From: JAWXCE01 sp033764775
GTDB taxonomy: Bacteria; Pseudomonadota; Alphaproteobacteria; Rhizobiales; Rhodomicrobiaceae
Length of the DNA stretch: 64,000 bases
Assembly: GCA_033764775.1 (NCBI GenBank)
Contig: JANRIQ010000006.1
Coordinates: 1 to 64,000, forward strand
Reading direction: 5' to 3'
The translations under genes and the position numbers were made by a program. Positions 53,559 through 62,327 of the stretch are shown piece by piece. Below the pieces are notes generated by a model. It saw only the letters and a list, made by a program, of their open reading frames with translations. It ran no database searches and was not told the DNA's origin. Numbering within the stretch: position 1 is the first letter of the stretch; each line of letters begins with the position of its first letter.

Positions 53559-54209
53559 ATGCGCATGCTCGACGTCAGCGTCGTCTCCGACGCGATCTGC
53601 CCATGGTGCTTTATCGGCAAACGGCGATTGGCGAAGGCCGCCGCGCTGCTCTTGCCCCGTCTGAAAATCCGCGTCTCTTGGCGCCCCTTCCAGCTCAACC
53701 CCGGCATGCCACCCGGAGGCGCGCCTCGGCTCGAATACCGCCTGCGCAAATTCGGCTCGCTCGACTATTCGCGCTGGCTCGACCAGCAGGTGGCGACCGC
53801 GGGGAAATCCGAGGGCGTCGCCTTCCGCCACGACCTGATGACCCGCACGCCCAACACGCTGAACGCGCACCGCGTCATCTGGCTGAGCGGCCGCGAGGGC
53901 GACCAGGACGCAACCGTCGAGGCGGTGTTCGCCGCCTATTTCCTGGAGGGGCGCGACATCGGCGAGGCCGCAACGCTCGCGGAACTGGCCGAAGCCGGAG
54001 GCCTGCCCCGCCGCCGCACTCTGGCGCTTCTCGCCTCCGACGAGGGGTTGGCCGAAATCGCCTCTGAGGAGCGCGCTTTTCGTGCCATGGGCGTGAACAG
54101 CGTGCCATCGCTCATCGCCGACGGGTCGATCATCGTGACGGGCGCCGCGCCGCCCGGCGAGATCGCCAGCGCGCTCATCGACGCGGCCGCTTCCCGCGCT
54201 GAAGCCTAG
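53559..54209 (+). CDS. DsbA-family FrnE-like oxidoreductase
   Basis: A 216-residue thioredoxin-fold protein lacking a signal peptide. The active site is CPWC in VVSDAICPWCFIGKRR, followed by the FrnE-type helical insertion (RVIWLSGREGDQDATVEAVF, AYFLEGRDIGEAATLAELA) and the cis-Pro loop MGVNSVPSLIADG. FrnE-like proteins are cytoplasmic disulphide oxidoreductases or isomerases. It begins six bases after the alkaline phosphatase gene and converges with the next gene by four bases. Confidence 0.9.
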   Translation: MRMLDVSVVSDAICPWCFIGKRRLAKAAALLLPRLKIRVSWRPFQLNPGMPPGGAPRLEYRLRKFGSLDYSRWLDQQVATAGKSEGVAFRHDLMTRTPNTLNAHRVIWLSGREGDQDATVEAVFAAYFLEGRDIGEAATLAELAEAGGLPRRRTLALLASDEGLAEIASEERAFRAMGVNSVPSLIADGSIIVTGAAPPGEIASALIDAAASRAEA

Positions 54210-54814
54210 GCGCGGAAGGTTCTCGCGCCGAGCGCGATGCGGGCGGCGGCGGATGCAGCGCACAACGCGGCGAAGCCGAACGCAACGGGCGCGAACCACT
54301 CGGGAAACACGCAAAACGCTGCGAACACGGCGATGGTCTCGGCGCCCTCCGCGAGGCCCGCCACATAGGCGAAGGACTTCCCCGCCCGGTCCGGCGCCAG
54401 CCCCGGCCGCCGTTCCGCCATCAGTGCGAAGGCGAGAAACGCGACGCCGTTCACGGTGAAGCCCGCGAGCAGCGCCGCGGCCGCAAGCGCGTTCGCCTGC
54501 GGATCGTGCGCCGCGAAGCTGAGCGGCACCGCGGCGTAGAACGCGAAATCGAGCGTGATGTCGAGAAATCCGCCGCGATCGGTCGCCGCGCTCGCCCGCG
54601 CCACGGCGCCGTCCAGACCGTCGGCCAGGCGGTTCAAGGCGATGAGCGCCAGCGCCGCCCAGAACGCGCCTGCGACAATCCCCGCCGCCGCCGCGCAGCC
54701 GAAGCCGAAGCCCGCCCATGTGACCGCCTCCGCGCTGACCCCCGCACGCGCGAGCCTGCGGCCCACAGCGTCGAGCGGCGCTTGGATGCGTCGGCGGATG
54801 CGGCTGTCGAACAT
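54206..54814 (-). CDS. CDP-alcohol phosphatidyltransferase family protein
   Basis: A 202-residue membrane protein with about six helices from the ATG complementary to 54812-54814. The family motif D-G-x2-A-R-x8-G-x3-D-x3-D is visible as LDGAVARASAATDRGGFLDI plus TLD. These enzymes join an alcohol to a CDP-diacylglycerol lipid. The substrate is unknown. A terminator hairpin sits about 80 bases upstream on the same strand, possibly within its leader. Confidence 0.85.
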   Translation of the reverse strand: MFDSRIRRRIQAPLDAVGRRLARAGVSAEAVTWAGFGFGCAAAAGIVAGAFWAALALIALNRLADGLDGAVARASAATDRGGFLDITLDFAFYAAVPLSFAAHDPQANALAAAALLAGFTVNGVAFLAFALMAERRPGLAPDRAGKSFAYVAGLAEGAETIAVFAAFCVFPEWFAPVAFGFAALCAASAAARIALGARTFRA

Positions 54815-54893
54815 GGGGGCGTCCCTCGCGGCCGGTTTGGTCAACCGTTCGCCGAAGGCGGCGCCGGCGCAACGCTTTTGAGCGGGCGCGGGC

Positions 54894-54919
54894 AAAAAAA
54901 GGCCGGCGAGAGCCGGCCT
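54894..54919 (-). terminator. Rho-independent terminator on minus strand, upstream of a minus-strand gene
   Basis: Read on the minus strand: AAGGCCGGC, loop TCTC, GCCGGCC, then seven T. The seven-base GC stem plus T tract is convincing. No minus-strand gene lies to its right for several kilobases, so it ends either a small RNA or an attenuated leader of the CDP-alcohol phosphatidyltransferase gene. Confidence 0.8.
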
Positions 54920-55138
54920 TCAGGTGGACGGCCGGGGATCCGCCGTCTGTTCAGTGCGCCGCGGTCCCGTCCCGGCTGCAGGCGGGGGCCGGAGGCGGCG
55001 TTCTCAACCCTCTGAAAACCGGCGAACCGCGCGCCCGGATGCGGCCGGCGCGAAAATTTCCTCCGCATCACATTACAAAAGCAGCTCGTTCACCCCGCGT
55101 TAACGCTGATAGCCATTCCCAGACTAAAGGGGTTAAAA

Positions 55139-55193
55139 CCCGTTAGCTTCCGTTGACGCCCATATAATCCCATGCTATCCCATTAATACCCGT
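55139..55193. promoter_or_regulatory. mraZ operator: six boxes with 10-bp period, overlapping a promoter
   Basis: Five-base boxes start at 55139, 55149, 55159, 55169, 55179 and 55189: CCCGT, TCCGT, CCCAT, CCCAT, CCCAT, CCCGT, each followed by five variable bases. On the other strand they read A(T/C)GGG repeated every 10 bases, the pattern of MraZ binding sites (TGGGN boxes spaced by five). A TTGACG (55153) to TATCCC (55176) pair with a 17-base spacer overlaps them, so MraZ bound here would block its own promoter. Confidence 0.75.
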
Positions 55194-55353
55194 TCGGATA
55201 AACGGTGATTCGAGGGGAGGCGGCGCGTGTGCCGCGCGCGGTCGGCCAACCGCCAAGGCGATGCGCCTCTCCTCGGTCGCGGGACGGGTCAACGGATTTC
55301 GGCGCTGCAGGCAAGCGTATGGCGTTGCGGCTTGAGAGGCGCCCGGGGCGGAG

Positions 55354-55845
55354 ATGGATGAATTTGCCTCCAGGTTCGATAACAAGATCGACGGAAAAGG
55401 CCGGGTTTCGATCCCTGCGCCGTTCCGGGCCGCCCTCGCCAAGGAAGGGGCCGAAGACATCTTTTGTTATCCACACCTGGACAGGCCCGCGCTTGAGGCT
55501 GGCGGCGTCCGTCTGGTCGAAAAGATTAAGGGGATACTGGAAGGCTTTGCCATCGACAGCCCCGAACGTGACGAAATCGCCAGCGTTTACTTCGGCGAGA
55601 GCGAGAAGATTAAAGTCGATCCGGACGGGCGCGCCGTGCTCTCAAAGCGGCTGCGAGACCATGCAGGCATCGGCGACACTGCGGTTTTTGTTGGCCTCGG
55701 GGATAAGTTCCAGATTTGGGCGCCCGAAGCTTACGAGGAATTCCGGGCTGAAGCGCGGGAACGCGCGCGTAGCTTAAGAAAAGAGCTCGGAGCGGGGGGC
55801 CGTTCGCCACAAGCGGGCGGCCAGGCAGAGGGGACACGGGAGTGA
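55354..55845 (+). CDS. mraZ: Transcriptional regulator MraZ
   Basis: A 163-residue AbrB-fold DNA-binding protein with two SpoVT-like halves (FDNKIDGKGRVSIPAPFRAA and KIKVDPDGRAVLSKRLRDH). MraZ represses the mra/dcw cluster through the boxes upstream of its gene and can be countered by RsmH. Its stop overlaps the next start (GTGATG), so mraZ and rsmH are coupled. First gene of the rightward dcw operon. Confidence 0.94.
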   Translation: MDEFASRFDNKIDGKGRVSIPAPFRAALAKEGAEDIFCYPHLDRPALEAGGVRLVEKIKGILEGFAIDSPERDEIASVYFGESEKIKVDPDGRAVLSKRLRDHAGIGDTAVFVGLGDKFQIWAPEAYEEFRAEARERARSLRKELGAGGRSPQAGGQAEGTRE

Positions 55846-56804
55846 TGACGGGCGGGCGCGGGATCGAGGGCTCCCAGCGTCCAGGCGGACCAGCGCGTCA
55901 CACTCCCGTGCTTTTGCCTGAAGTCCTGGCAGCGCTACGGCCCATGCCCGGCGAGCGGCACATCGACTGCACCTTCGGCGCGGGCGGCTATGCGCGGGCC
56001 ATGCTTGAGGCGGGCGCGCATGTGCTGGCTCTCGATCGCGACCCGGCCGCGATCGCGGGCGGACAGTCTCTAAAACAGCTTTATGTGGATCGGTTGACCC
56101 TGGCGCAGACACGCTTCGGCGAACTCGCCGATGTGGCCGAAGCGCACGGCTTTTCGCCCGCCGACGGCGTCGTGTTCGATCTCGGCGTTTCGTCGATGCA
56201 GCTCGACGAGGGGACGCGCGGCTTCTCCTTCATGCGCGACGGCCCGCTTGACATGCGCATGTCCGGGGAGGGTCTCAGCGCAGCGGATGTCGTGAACGGC
56301 TACGAGCAGGACGCCATCGCGAACATCCTGTTTCAGTTCGGAGAGGAGCGGCGCTCGCGCGCCATCGCCCGCGAAATCGTCAAGGCGCGCAGTGAAAAAC
56401 CGTTCGAGACGACCGCCGAACTCGCCGCCGTCTGCGCTCGCGTGCTCGGGCAGAAGCCTGGCGACAAGCACCCGGCGACGCGCACGTTTCAGGCATTGCG
56501 GCTGCATGTGAACGACGAACTGGGCGAGATCGAGCGCGGGCTCGCGGCGGCTGAGGCGATCCTCAAGCCCGGCGGGCGGCTTGGCGTCGTCACGTTCCAT
56601 AGCCTGGAGGATCGCATCGTGAAGCAGTTCCTGGCCGAGCGGTCAGGCAAGGCGCCTGGGCCGTCGCGTCACGCGCCCGCCGCATCCCGGCCCGCGCCCA
56701 CGTTCAAGCTTTTGGCGCGCAAGCCGGTCGAGCCATCCGAGGCGGAGGTCGCCGCCAACCCGCGCGCCCGCTCCGCCAGGCTGCGGGCCGCCGAACGTCT
56801 ATGA
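55845..56804 (+). CDS. rsmH: 16S rRNA (cytosine-1402-N4)-methyltransferase
   Basis: A 319-residue SAM-dependent methyltransferase. HTPVLLPEVLAALRP, the SAM region DCTFGAGGYARAMLEAGAHV, FDLGVSSMQLDEGTRGFSF, and TFQALRLHVNDELGEIERGL are family hallmarks. It modifies the ribosomal P site. ATG at 55845 shares a base with the mraZ stop; GTG at 55842 is the alternative. Confidence 0.96.
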   Translation: MTGGRGIEGSQRPGGPARHTPVLLPEVLAALRPMPGERHIDCTFGAGGYARAMLEAGAHVLALDRDPAAIAGGQSLKQLYVDRLTLAQTRFGELADVAEAHGFSPADGVVFDLGVSSMQLDEGTRGFSFMRDGPLDMRMSGEGLSAADVVNGYEQDAIANILFQFGEERRSRAIAREIVKARSEKPFETTAELAAVCARVLGQKPGDKHPATRTFQALRLHVNDELGEIERGLAAAEAILKPGGRLGVVTFHSLEDRIVKQFLAERSGKAPGPSRHAPAASRPAPTFKLLARKPVEPSEAEVAANPRARSARLRAAERL

Positions 56805-56871
56805 CACGGCTAACCGCATTTTTACCAGTCGCCGATAAGTTCAACCCAAAGCGGCGCTCCACAGGTCATCC

Positions 56872-57231
56872 ATGCGTTTTCTCACAGTTTTAGCGTTCGG
56901 GATCTGGGTCGGCTTAGCGTTCCTCATCTACGACAAATCCTATGACGCGCGCAGGCTTGAGGCGCGCGCCGCCACGCTCAACAAGGCCATCGCCGAGGAG
57001 CGCGAAAATCTCGCCGTCGCCCGCGCCGAGTGGAGCCACGCGACGCGCCCGGAGCGCCTGGAGACGCTCGCGCGCGACGTTCTGAAGCTGGAGCCGGTCA
57101 AAGCGGAGCAGCTTGTAGTGTGGCGTCCGGGCGCGGCGGCGACGGGCGCCCTTCCCGAGGACGGCATCGCGGCGCTCATCGGGCGCTCGGCCAAAGCGCT
57201 GGGGGCGCCGGGCCATGACGCATCGCGTTGA
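56872..57231 (+). CDS. ftsL: Cell division protein FtsL
   Basis: A 119-residue bitopic protein: short N-terminus, one membrane helix (TVLAFGIWVGLAFLIY), then a coiled coil (DARRLEARAATLNKAIAEER) and a C-terminal tail. Position between rsmH and ftsI and topology identify FtsL, which joins FtsB and FtsQ. Its 3' end overlaps ftsI by 17 bases. Confidence 0.88.
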   Translation: MRFLTVLAFGIWVGLAFLIYDKSYDARRLEARAATLNKAIAEERENLAVARAEWSHATRPERLETLARDVLKLEPVKAEQLVVWRPGAAATGALPEDGIAALIGRSAKALGAPGHDASR

Positions 57232-58846
57232 GAGCGGCCCCAACGCCTCGCAGGCGCGCCTCGCCGTCGCCTGCCTGTGTCTCGCGGGGGCCTTCGCCAC
57301 GGTGTCGGTTCGCCTGGCGCTGTTCGGAGCCGACGCCGCCCCGATCCCGCGCCTTGCGCTCGCCGAGGCGGCCGAGCGCGCCTCCGCGCGCCCCGACATC
57401 CTCGATCGCAACGGCGCCGTGCTCGCCACCGACATCCGCGTTTACTGGCTTCACGCCGACCCGAGCGCCGTCATCCATCCGGACGAAGCGGCCGAACAGC
57501 TCAACGCCGCCTTGCCCGGCCTCGCCGTGGACGAGATCCGCGCGAAGCTTCGCGCCGGCGGGCGGTTCGTCTGGCTGAAACGGGGTCTGTCGCCGCGCGA
57601 GGCCGCCGCCGTGCACAATCTTGGGGTGCCCGGTTTCGTGCTCACCGAACAGCCTCAGCGCGTTTACCCGGCGGGCGAGACATTCGCCCATGTGCTCGGC
57701 CACACCGACGTGGACAACCGCGGCCTCTCCGGGCTGGAGCGGCGGTTGGATGCGATCGCCGCGGAGCCGGGCGCGCCGTCGCTCGGCGTCGTGCGCACGA
57801 CGCTCGATCTGCGCATCCAGCACGCGGTGCGCGCGGAACTCGCCGCCGCCATGACCCGACACCGCGCCAAGGCGGCGGGCGCCGTCCTCATCAATGTGAA
57901 CGACGGCGGCGTGCTGGCCCTCGCCTCGCTGCCCGACTTCGACCCGAACCGGCGCGACACCGCGCTTTCCCCCGACCGCCGCAACCGGGTCGTCGCCGAC
58001 AATTACGAGCTTGGCTCGGTGTTCAAGGCGTTCACCGCCGCGCTGGCGCTCGACGAGCGTTTGGTTGGGCGCGACGAGGACATCGACATCGCAACTCCGC
58101 TTGTGGTGAACGGCTTCACCATCCGCGACGAGCACGCCAAGCGCCGTTTCGCCTCCATCGACGATGTGATCGTTCACTCGTCCAACACCGGCGCCGCGCG
58201 GCTCGGCCTGCTGGCGGGGCCGCAGCGTCAAAAGGCGTTTCTCGGCAAGCTCGGGCTGCTCTCGCCCATGACGACAGCCGTTGGCCGCACGCCGCCCCCC
58301 GGCTATGGGAAAGAGTGGCGCGACATCAACACGGCGACGATTTCCTACGGCCACGGCCTCTCGACCTCGCCGCTCCATTTCGCTGCCGCCGCGGCGTCGC
58401 TGGTGAATGGCGGATACGCCGTAGCGCCGCGCTTCCTGACGGATGCGGAGAGGGCGCCGCCCCGCCAGCGCGTGCTAAAGCCTGAGACGAGCCTCGCGAT
58501 GCGCCGCATGCTGCACGCGGCGGTGGAGCGCGGCACAGGCAAGCGGGCTCGCGCGCCGGGCTACGGCGTCGGCGGCAAGACGGGCACGGCGCTGAAACCG
58601 AAGCCGGGCGGCTACAGCGACGAGGTGGTGACGAGCTTCTTCGCCGCCTTCCCCATCCAGCAGCCGCACTATCTGCTCTATGTGTTCCTGGACGAGCCGC
58701 AGACCGAAGACGGCGCCCCTGGCAACGAAGCGGCCTACAACGCGGCGGCCGCGGCGGGCGAAATGCTGCGGCGCATCCTGCCCATGCTCGGCATCGCGCC
58801 GACGGGCGCGGCCCTAGCCGAAGCGCCCCCGCCCCACGCACGCTGA
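57215..58846 (+). CDS. ftsI: Division-specific transpeptidase PBP3
   Basis: A 543-residue class B penicillin-binding protein: N-terminal membrane helix, pedestal domain (RPDILDRNGAVLATDI), then the transpeptidase domain with SVFK (nucleophile in LGSVFKAFTAAL), SSN (VHSSNTGAARL) and KTGT (VGGKTGTALKP). It cross-links septal peptidoglycan. The start lies within ftsL. Confidence 0.96.
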   Translation: MTHRVESGPNASQARLAVACLCLAGAFATVSVRLALFGADAAPIPRLALAEAAERASARPDILDRNGAVLATDIRVYWLHADPSAVIHPDEAAEQLNAALPGLAVDEIRAKLRAGGRFVWLKRGLSPREAAAVHNLGVPGFVLTEQPQRVYPAGETFAHVLGHTDVDNRGLSGLERRLDAIAAEPGAPSLGVVRTTLDLRIQHAVRAELAAAMTRHRAKAAGAVLINVNDGGVLALASLPDFDPNRRDTALSPDRRNRVVADNYELGSVFKAFTAALALDERLVGRDEDIDIATPLVVNGFTIRDEHAKRRFASIDDVIVHSSNTGAARLGLLAGPQRQKAFLGKLGLLSPMTTAVGRTPPPGYGKEWRDINTATISYGHGLSTSPLHFAAAAASLVNGGYAVAPRFLTDAERAPPRQRVLKPETSLAMRRMLHAAVERGTGKRARAPGYGVGGKTGTALKPKPGGYSDEVVTSFFAAFPIQQPHYLLYVFLDEPQTEDGAPGNEAAYNAAAAAGEMLRRILPMLGIAPTGAALAEAPPPHAR

Positions 58847-58961
58847 CCCCGCCCGGCAAAGCGCCATTTGACGAACGGCGACGGGCGTCCTAGACACGTG
58901 CCGTGGCGCTTCCGCCATGCATCGCCCGGATCACGGAGCGGCGTCGAGCCGTCGCCAGCGC

Positions 58962-61900
58962 ATGAAACTTTCGGATTTGGTTGACGGCGTCGCGATGTCC
59001 GAGGATTGGGCGTCGGTCGACATCACGGGCGTGACGGCGGACAGCCGCGCGGCCAAGCCCGGTTATCTGTTCGCCGCGCTCGCCGGCGGCAAGACGGACG
59101 GCGCGCGCTACATCGCCGATGCGGTGAGGAACGGGGCCGCCGCCGTGCTCGCCCACGACGCGGCCGTCATTCCGGAAGACGTCGCGGCGCCGGTGCTGCG
59201 CGACCCCAACCCCCGCCGCCGCTTCGCGCTGATGGCGGCAAGGCTGAACGGGGCCCAGCCGGAGACCGTCGCCGCCGTCACCGGCACCAACGGCAAGACC
59301 TCGGTCGCGTCCTTCCTGCGTCAGATTTGGACCTCGCTCGGGCGCAAGGCGGCGAGCCTCGGCACCGTGGGGCTTGTTTCGCCCGCTGGCGAGACGCCGC
59401 TGGAGCACACGACGCCCGATCCGGCCGCGCTCCACGCCATGCTCGCTGAACTCGCCGCGCAAGGCGTCGACGCCCTGGCTGTCGAGGCGTCCAGCCACGG
59501 CCTGGCGCAGCACCGGCTGGACGGCGTTCGGCTGGCGGCGACGGCGTTCACGAACATCACCCGCGATCACCTGGATTACCACGGCGATTTTGAAGCCTAT
59601 CTGCGCGCCAAGCTGCGTCTGTTCGAGGACTTGGCGCCGCCCGGCGCACCGGCGGTCGTCTACGCCGACGACGATCACGCCGCCCATGTGGCGGGGGCCG
59701 CGATCATGCGCTCGCTCGACGTGTTCACGGTGGGCAGGCTCGGCGCTGGCATCACACTCATCGACGCGGCGCCCGAAGGTCTGAGCCAGCGTCTGACCTT
59801 GCGCTGCGCAGGGCGCCGCCACGTGACGCTCCTGCCGCTCGCCGGCGCCTTCCAGACGGCGAATGCGCTCGTCGCCGCCGGTCTCGCGATCAAAACGGGT
59901 GGCGAGCCGGGCGCCGTGTTCGCCGCGCTGGAGAAGCTCACCGGGGCCAAGGGCCGGTTGGAGCTTGTGGGCCGCACCTCCGCCGACGCGCCCATTTTCA
60001 TCGACTACGCCCACACGCCGGACGCGCTTGAAAAGGCGCTGCTTGCCCTGCGCCCTTACGCCGCCGGTCGGCTGATAGTCGTGTTCGGCTGCGGCGGCGA
60101 CCGGGATCGGGGCAAGCGGCCGCTGATGGGCGCAGTCGCCGCGCGCCTCGCCGATGTGGCGTACGTGACGGACGACAATCCCCGCAGCGAGGACGCCGCC
60201 GCCATCCGCGCGCAGATTTTGGCGGCCGCGCCGGGCGCGCGAGACGTGGGCGACCGGGCGAGCGCCATCGCCGAAGCCGTGGCCGGGATGCGGCCTGGCG
60301 ACGTGTTGCTGGTGGCGGGCAAAGGCCATGAGACCGGACAGATCGTCGGCGCCGAGGTGATCCCGTACACGGATCATGACGCGGTGCGCGCCGCCCTGAA
60401 AGCGCTTGCGCCGGCGGATGGACTCGCCCCAGAGAGCGACGCCGCGCCGGAGCCGGTCTTGGCGCAGCCCGAACCCGCAGGCGCCGCCGAGCCGGGCGCC
60501 GAAGGCCGGACGGCTGAAGCGCCCGCGACCGAGCCTGCCGCCGAGGCCCCGTCCGCCTCCACCCCGCCGCCGGAGGCTGCCATGTCAAAAGCAGACGCCC
60601 TGCCCGCCCCCGGCGTCGCGGACGCCACAGCGGATCAAAAGTCCGAGAACGAAGCCGCCGCTTCTACAAGCGTTGAGCAAGCGGTCGAAACGCCGGCGCC
60701 GCAGAACGCTCCCCCGCCCGAAACGCCTCTTCCTGCTGCGGCCACGTCGGAAACGCCGCCCGAACCGCCGCGCGACGCGCCGTCCGCCGCGCCCGCATCC
60801 AAGCCTCAGGCTGAGCCGGAAGCTCCGCCGCCGCCCGCCGCACCGGAAATCGCGCCAACGCCGGCCGCCGCCGGTGAGCCGCCGTCAGCCCCGCTCTGGC
60901 TCTTTGCGGATATTTTGAAAGCGACGAAAGGCGGCCTCCAGGGCGGCAAGCCGGAAGCGGTGCACGGCGTCTCGATCGACAGCCGCACGCTCGCGCCCGG
61001 CGATCTGTTCGTGGCCATCAAGGGCGAGCGGGTCAACGGGCACAATTATGTAAGCCAGGCGCTGGAGAAAGGCGCGGTCGCCGCCGTGGTGGTGAAGGAT
61101 TATTTCGGCGCCGCCGGTCCGCTCCTGCGCGTGCCGGATCCGCTTGAGGCGCTGAACGCGCTCGCCCGCGCCGCCCGCGCCCGCACCGAGGCGAAAATCA
61201 TCGCCGTGACGGGAAGCGCGGGCAAGACGAGCACCAAGGAGATGCTGCGCCTCGCCTTGGGCGTTCAAGCGGCGACGCACGCTTCGGAAAAATCCTACAA
61301 CAATCTATGGGGCGTTCCCCTATCGCTTGCGCGGATGCCGAAGGCGACGAAGTTCGGCGTATTTGAAATTGGCATGAACCATGCCGGAGAAATCACGCCG
61401 CTGACGCGGATGGTGCGTCCGCATGTGGCGATCGTCACCACCGTCGGCCCGGTGCATCTGGAGTTCTTCTCGGGCGTCGACGCCATCGCCGAGGCGAAGG
61501 CCGAGATTTTCTTAGGTCTGGAAGCGGACGGCGTCGCGATCATCAACCGCGATTTGCCTCAGTACGAAATTCTTGAGCGGCGGGCGAAAGAGGCGAAAGC
61601 GCGCATCGTCACCTTCGGCGAGCATTCTTCCGCCGACGTGCGCCTCGTCAGCATCGAACTGTTCAGCGACAGGTCACGCGCGACCGCCAGCGTGCTGGGC
61701 GAGACGCTCGTCTCCGATATTGGCGCGCCGGGCAAGCATCTGGCGCTCAACTCGCTGGCCGTGCTTGCGGCGGTCAAGATCGCGGGCGGTGACGCTGATC
61801 TGGCGTCCGCTAGCCTTGCCGCCTTTCATACGCCGGACGGGCGGGGCGTGCGGGCGCGTTTCGCGCTCAACGGCGGAGACGTGCTCCTCATCGACGAAAG

Positions 61901-62312
61901 CTACAACGCCAACCCCTCCTCCATGCGCGCCGCGCTCGCCGTGCTGGCGGCCGTGCCCCGGGCGGAGCATCCCCGCCGCGTCGTCGCCCTCGGCGACATG
62001 TTGGAGTTGGGCCACGCCGCGCCGGAACTGCATAAAGCGCTCGCCGGCCCCATTGACGAGGCGAGCGTGGATGTTGTGTTTGCGTGCGGCCCGCATATGC
62101 GGTCGCTCTTCGACGCGCTGCCCGCCGCCCGCCAGGGCGGTTACGCGCCGACGGCCGCCGATCTCGCCCCGCAGCTTGTGGAGGCCGTGCGTCCGGGCGA
62201 CGCGGTCATGGTCAAGGGGTCTTTGGGAAGCGACACCGGCGCATTGGTCGGCGCCTTGAAACGGAACTTGAGCGCCAGGGCCAGCGGCGGCCCGGCCTCC
62301 GGCACACAGTAA
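58962..62312 (+). CDS. murE-murF: Fused MurE-MurF: tripeptide and pentapeptide ligases
   Basis: One 1116-residue open frame encodes two Mur ligases. Residues 1 to about 482 are MurE: ATP loop VTGTNGKTSVASFL near 108, and DNPRSED near 404, the motif that selects meso-diaminopimelate. Residues about 642 to 1116 are MurF: start-like APLWLFADILKATKGG, ATP loop VTGSAGKTSTKEM near 750, and SYNANPSSMRAAL. The 160-residue linker is rich in Pro, Ala and Glu. MurE adds diaminopimelate and MurF adds D-Ala-D-Ala to the same growing UDP-MurNAc peptide, so fusion joins consecutive steps. ATG at 58962 fits the MurE start. An internal start with GGAGG lies in the linker (see findings). Confidence 0.93.
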   Translation: MKLSDLVDGVAMSEDWASVDITGVTADSRAAKPGYLFAALAGGKTDGARYIADAVRNGAAAVLAHDAAVIPEDVAAPVLRDPNPRRRFALMAARLNGAQPETVAAVTGTNGKTSVASFLRQIWTSLGRKAASLGTVGLVSPAGETPLEHTTPDPAALHAMLAELAAQGVDALAVEASSHGLAQHRLDGVRLAATAFTNITRDHLDYHGDFEAYLRAKLRLFEDLAPPGAPAVVYADDDHAAHVAGAAIMRSLDVFTVGRLGAGITLIDAAPEGLSQRLTLRCAGRRHVTLLPLAGAFQTANALVAAGLAIKTGGEPGAVFAALEKLTGAKGRLELVGRTSADAPIFIDYAHTPDALEKALLALRPYAAGRLIVVFGCGGDRDRGKRPLMGAVAARLADVAYVTDDNPRSEDAAAIRAQILAAAPGARDVGDRASAIAEAVAGMRPGDVLLVAGKGHETGQIVGAEVIPYTDHDAVRAALKALAPADGLAPESDAAPEPVLAQPEPAGAAEPGAEGRTAEAPATEPAAEAPSASTPPPEAAMSKADALPAPGVADATADQKSENEAAASTSVEQAVETPAPQNAPPPETPLPAAATSETPPEPPRDAPSAAPASKPQAEPEAPPPPAAPEIAPTPAAAGEPPSAPLWLFADILKATKGGLQGGKPEAVHGVSIDSRTLAPGDLFVAIKGERVNGHNYVSQALEKGAVAAVVVKDYFGAAGPLLRVPDPLEALNALARAARARTEAKIIAVTGSAGKTSTKEMLRLALGVQAATHASEKSYNNLWGVPLSLARMPKATKFGVFEIGMNHAGEITPLTRMVRPHVAIVTTVGPVHLEFFSGVDAIAEAKAEIFLGLEADGVAIINRDLPQYEILERRAKEAKARIVTFGEHSSADVRLVSIELFSDRSRATASVLGETLVSDIGAPGKHLALNSLAVLAAVKIAGGDADLASASLAAFHTPDGRGVRARFALNGGDVLLIDESYNANPSSMRAALAVLAAVPRAEHPRRVVALGDMLELGHAAPELHKALAGPIDEASVDVVFACGPHMRSLFDALPAARQGGYAPTAADLAPQLVEAVRPGDAVMVKGSLGSDTGALVGALKRNLSARASGGPASGTQ
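60572..60584 (+). promoter_or_regulatory. Internal Shine-Dalgarno and ATG in the murE-murF linker
   Basis: GGAGG at 60572-60576 is followed after five bases by an in-frame ATG at 60582 (residue 541 of the fusion). Initiation here would give a free MurF carrying about 100 linker residues. The box may be chance in GC-rich code, so this is a candidate only. Confidence 0.4.
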
Positions 62313-62327
62313 GGGGCGCGCAAACGC

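Larger units (their letters stand above)
54815..55353. other. Intergenic region between CDP-alcohol gene and mraZ
   Basis: About 540 bases without a supported gene. From left to right it holds a minus-strand terminator hairpin (54894-54919), a GC-rich stretch that may be a leader or small RNA on the minus strand, and six 10-bp-spaced boxes upstream of mraZ (55139-55193). A roughly 160-base mraZ leader follows. Open frames here have unlikely composition. Confidence 0.6.

Noticed and set aside
58890..60377. 495-residue minus-strand open frame
   Set aside because: Antisense to the murE part of the fusion; no domain logic.
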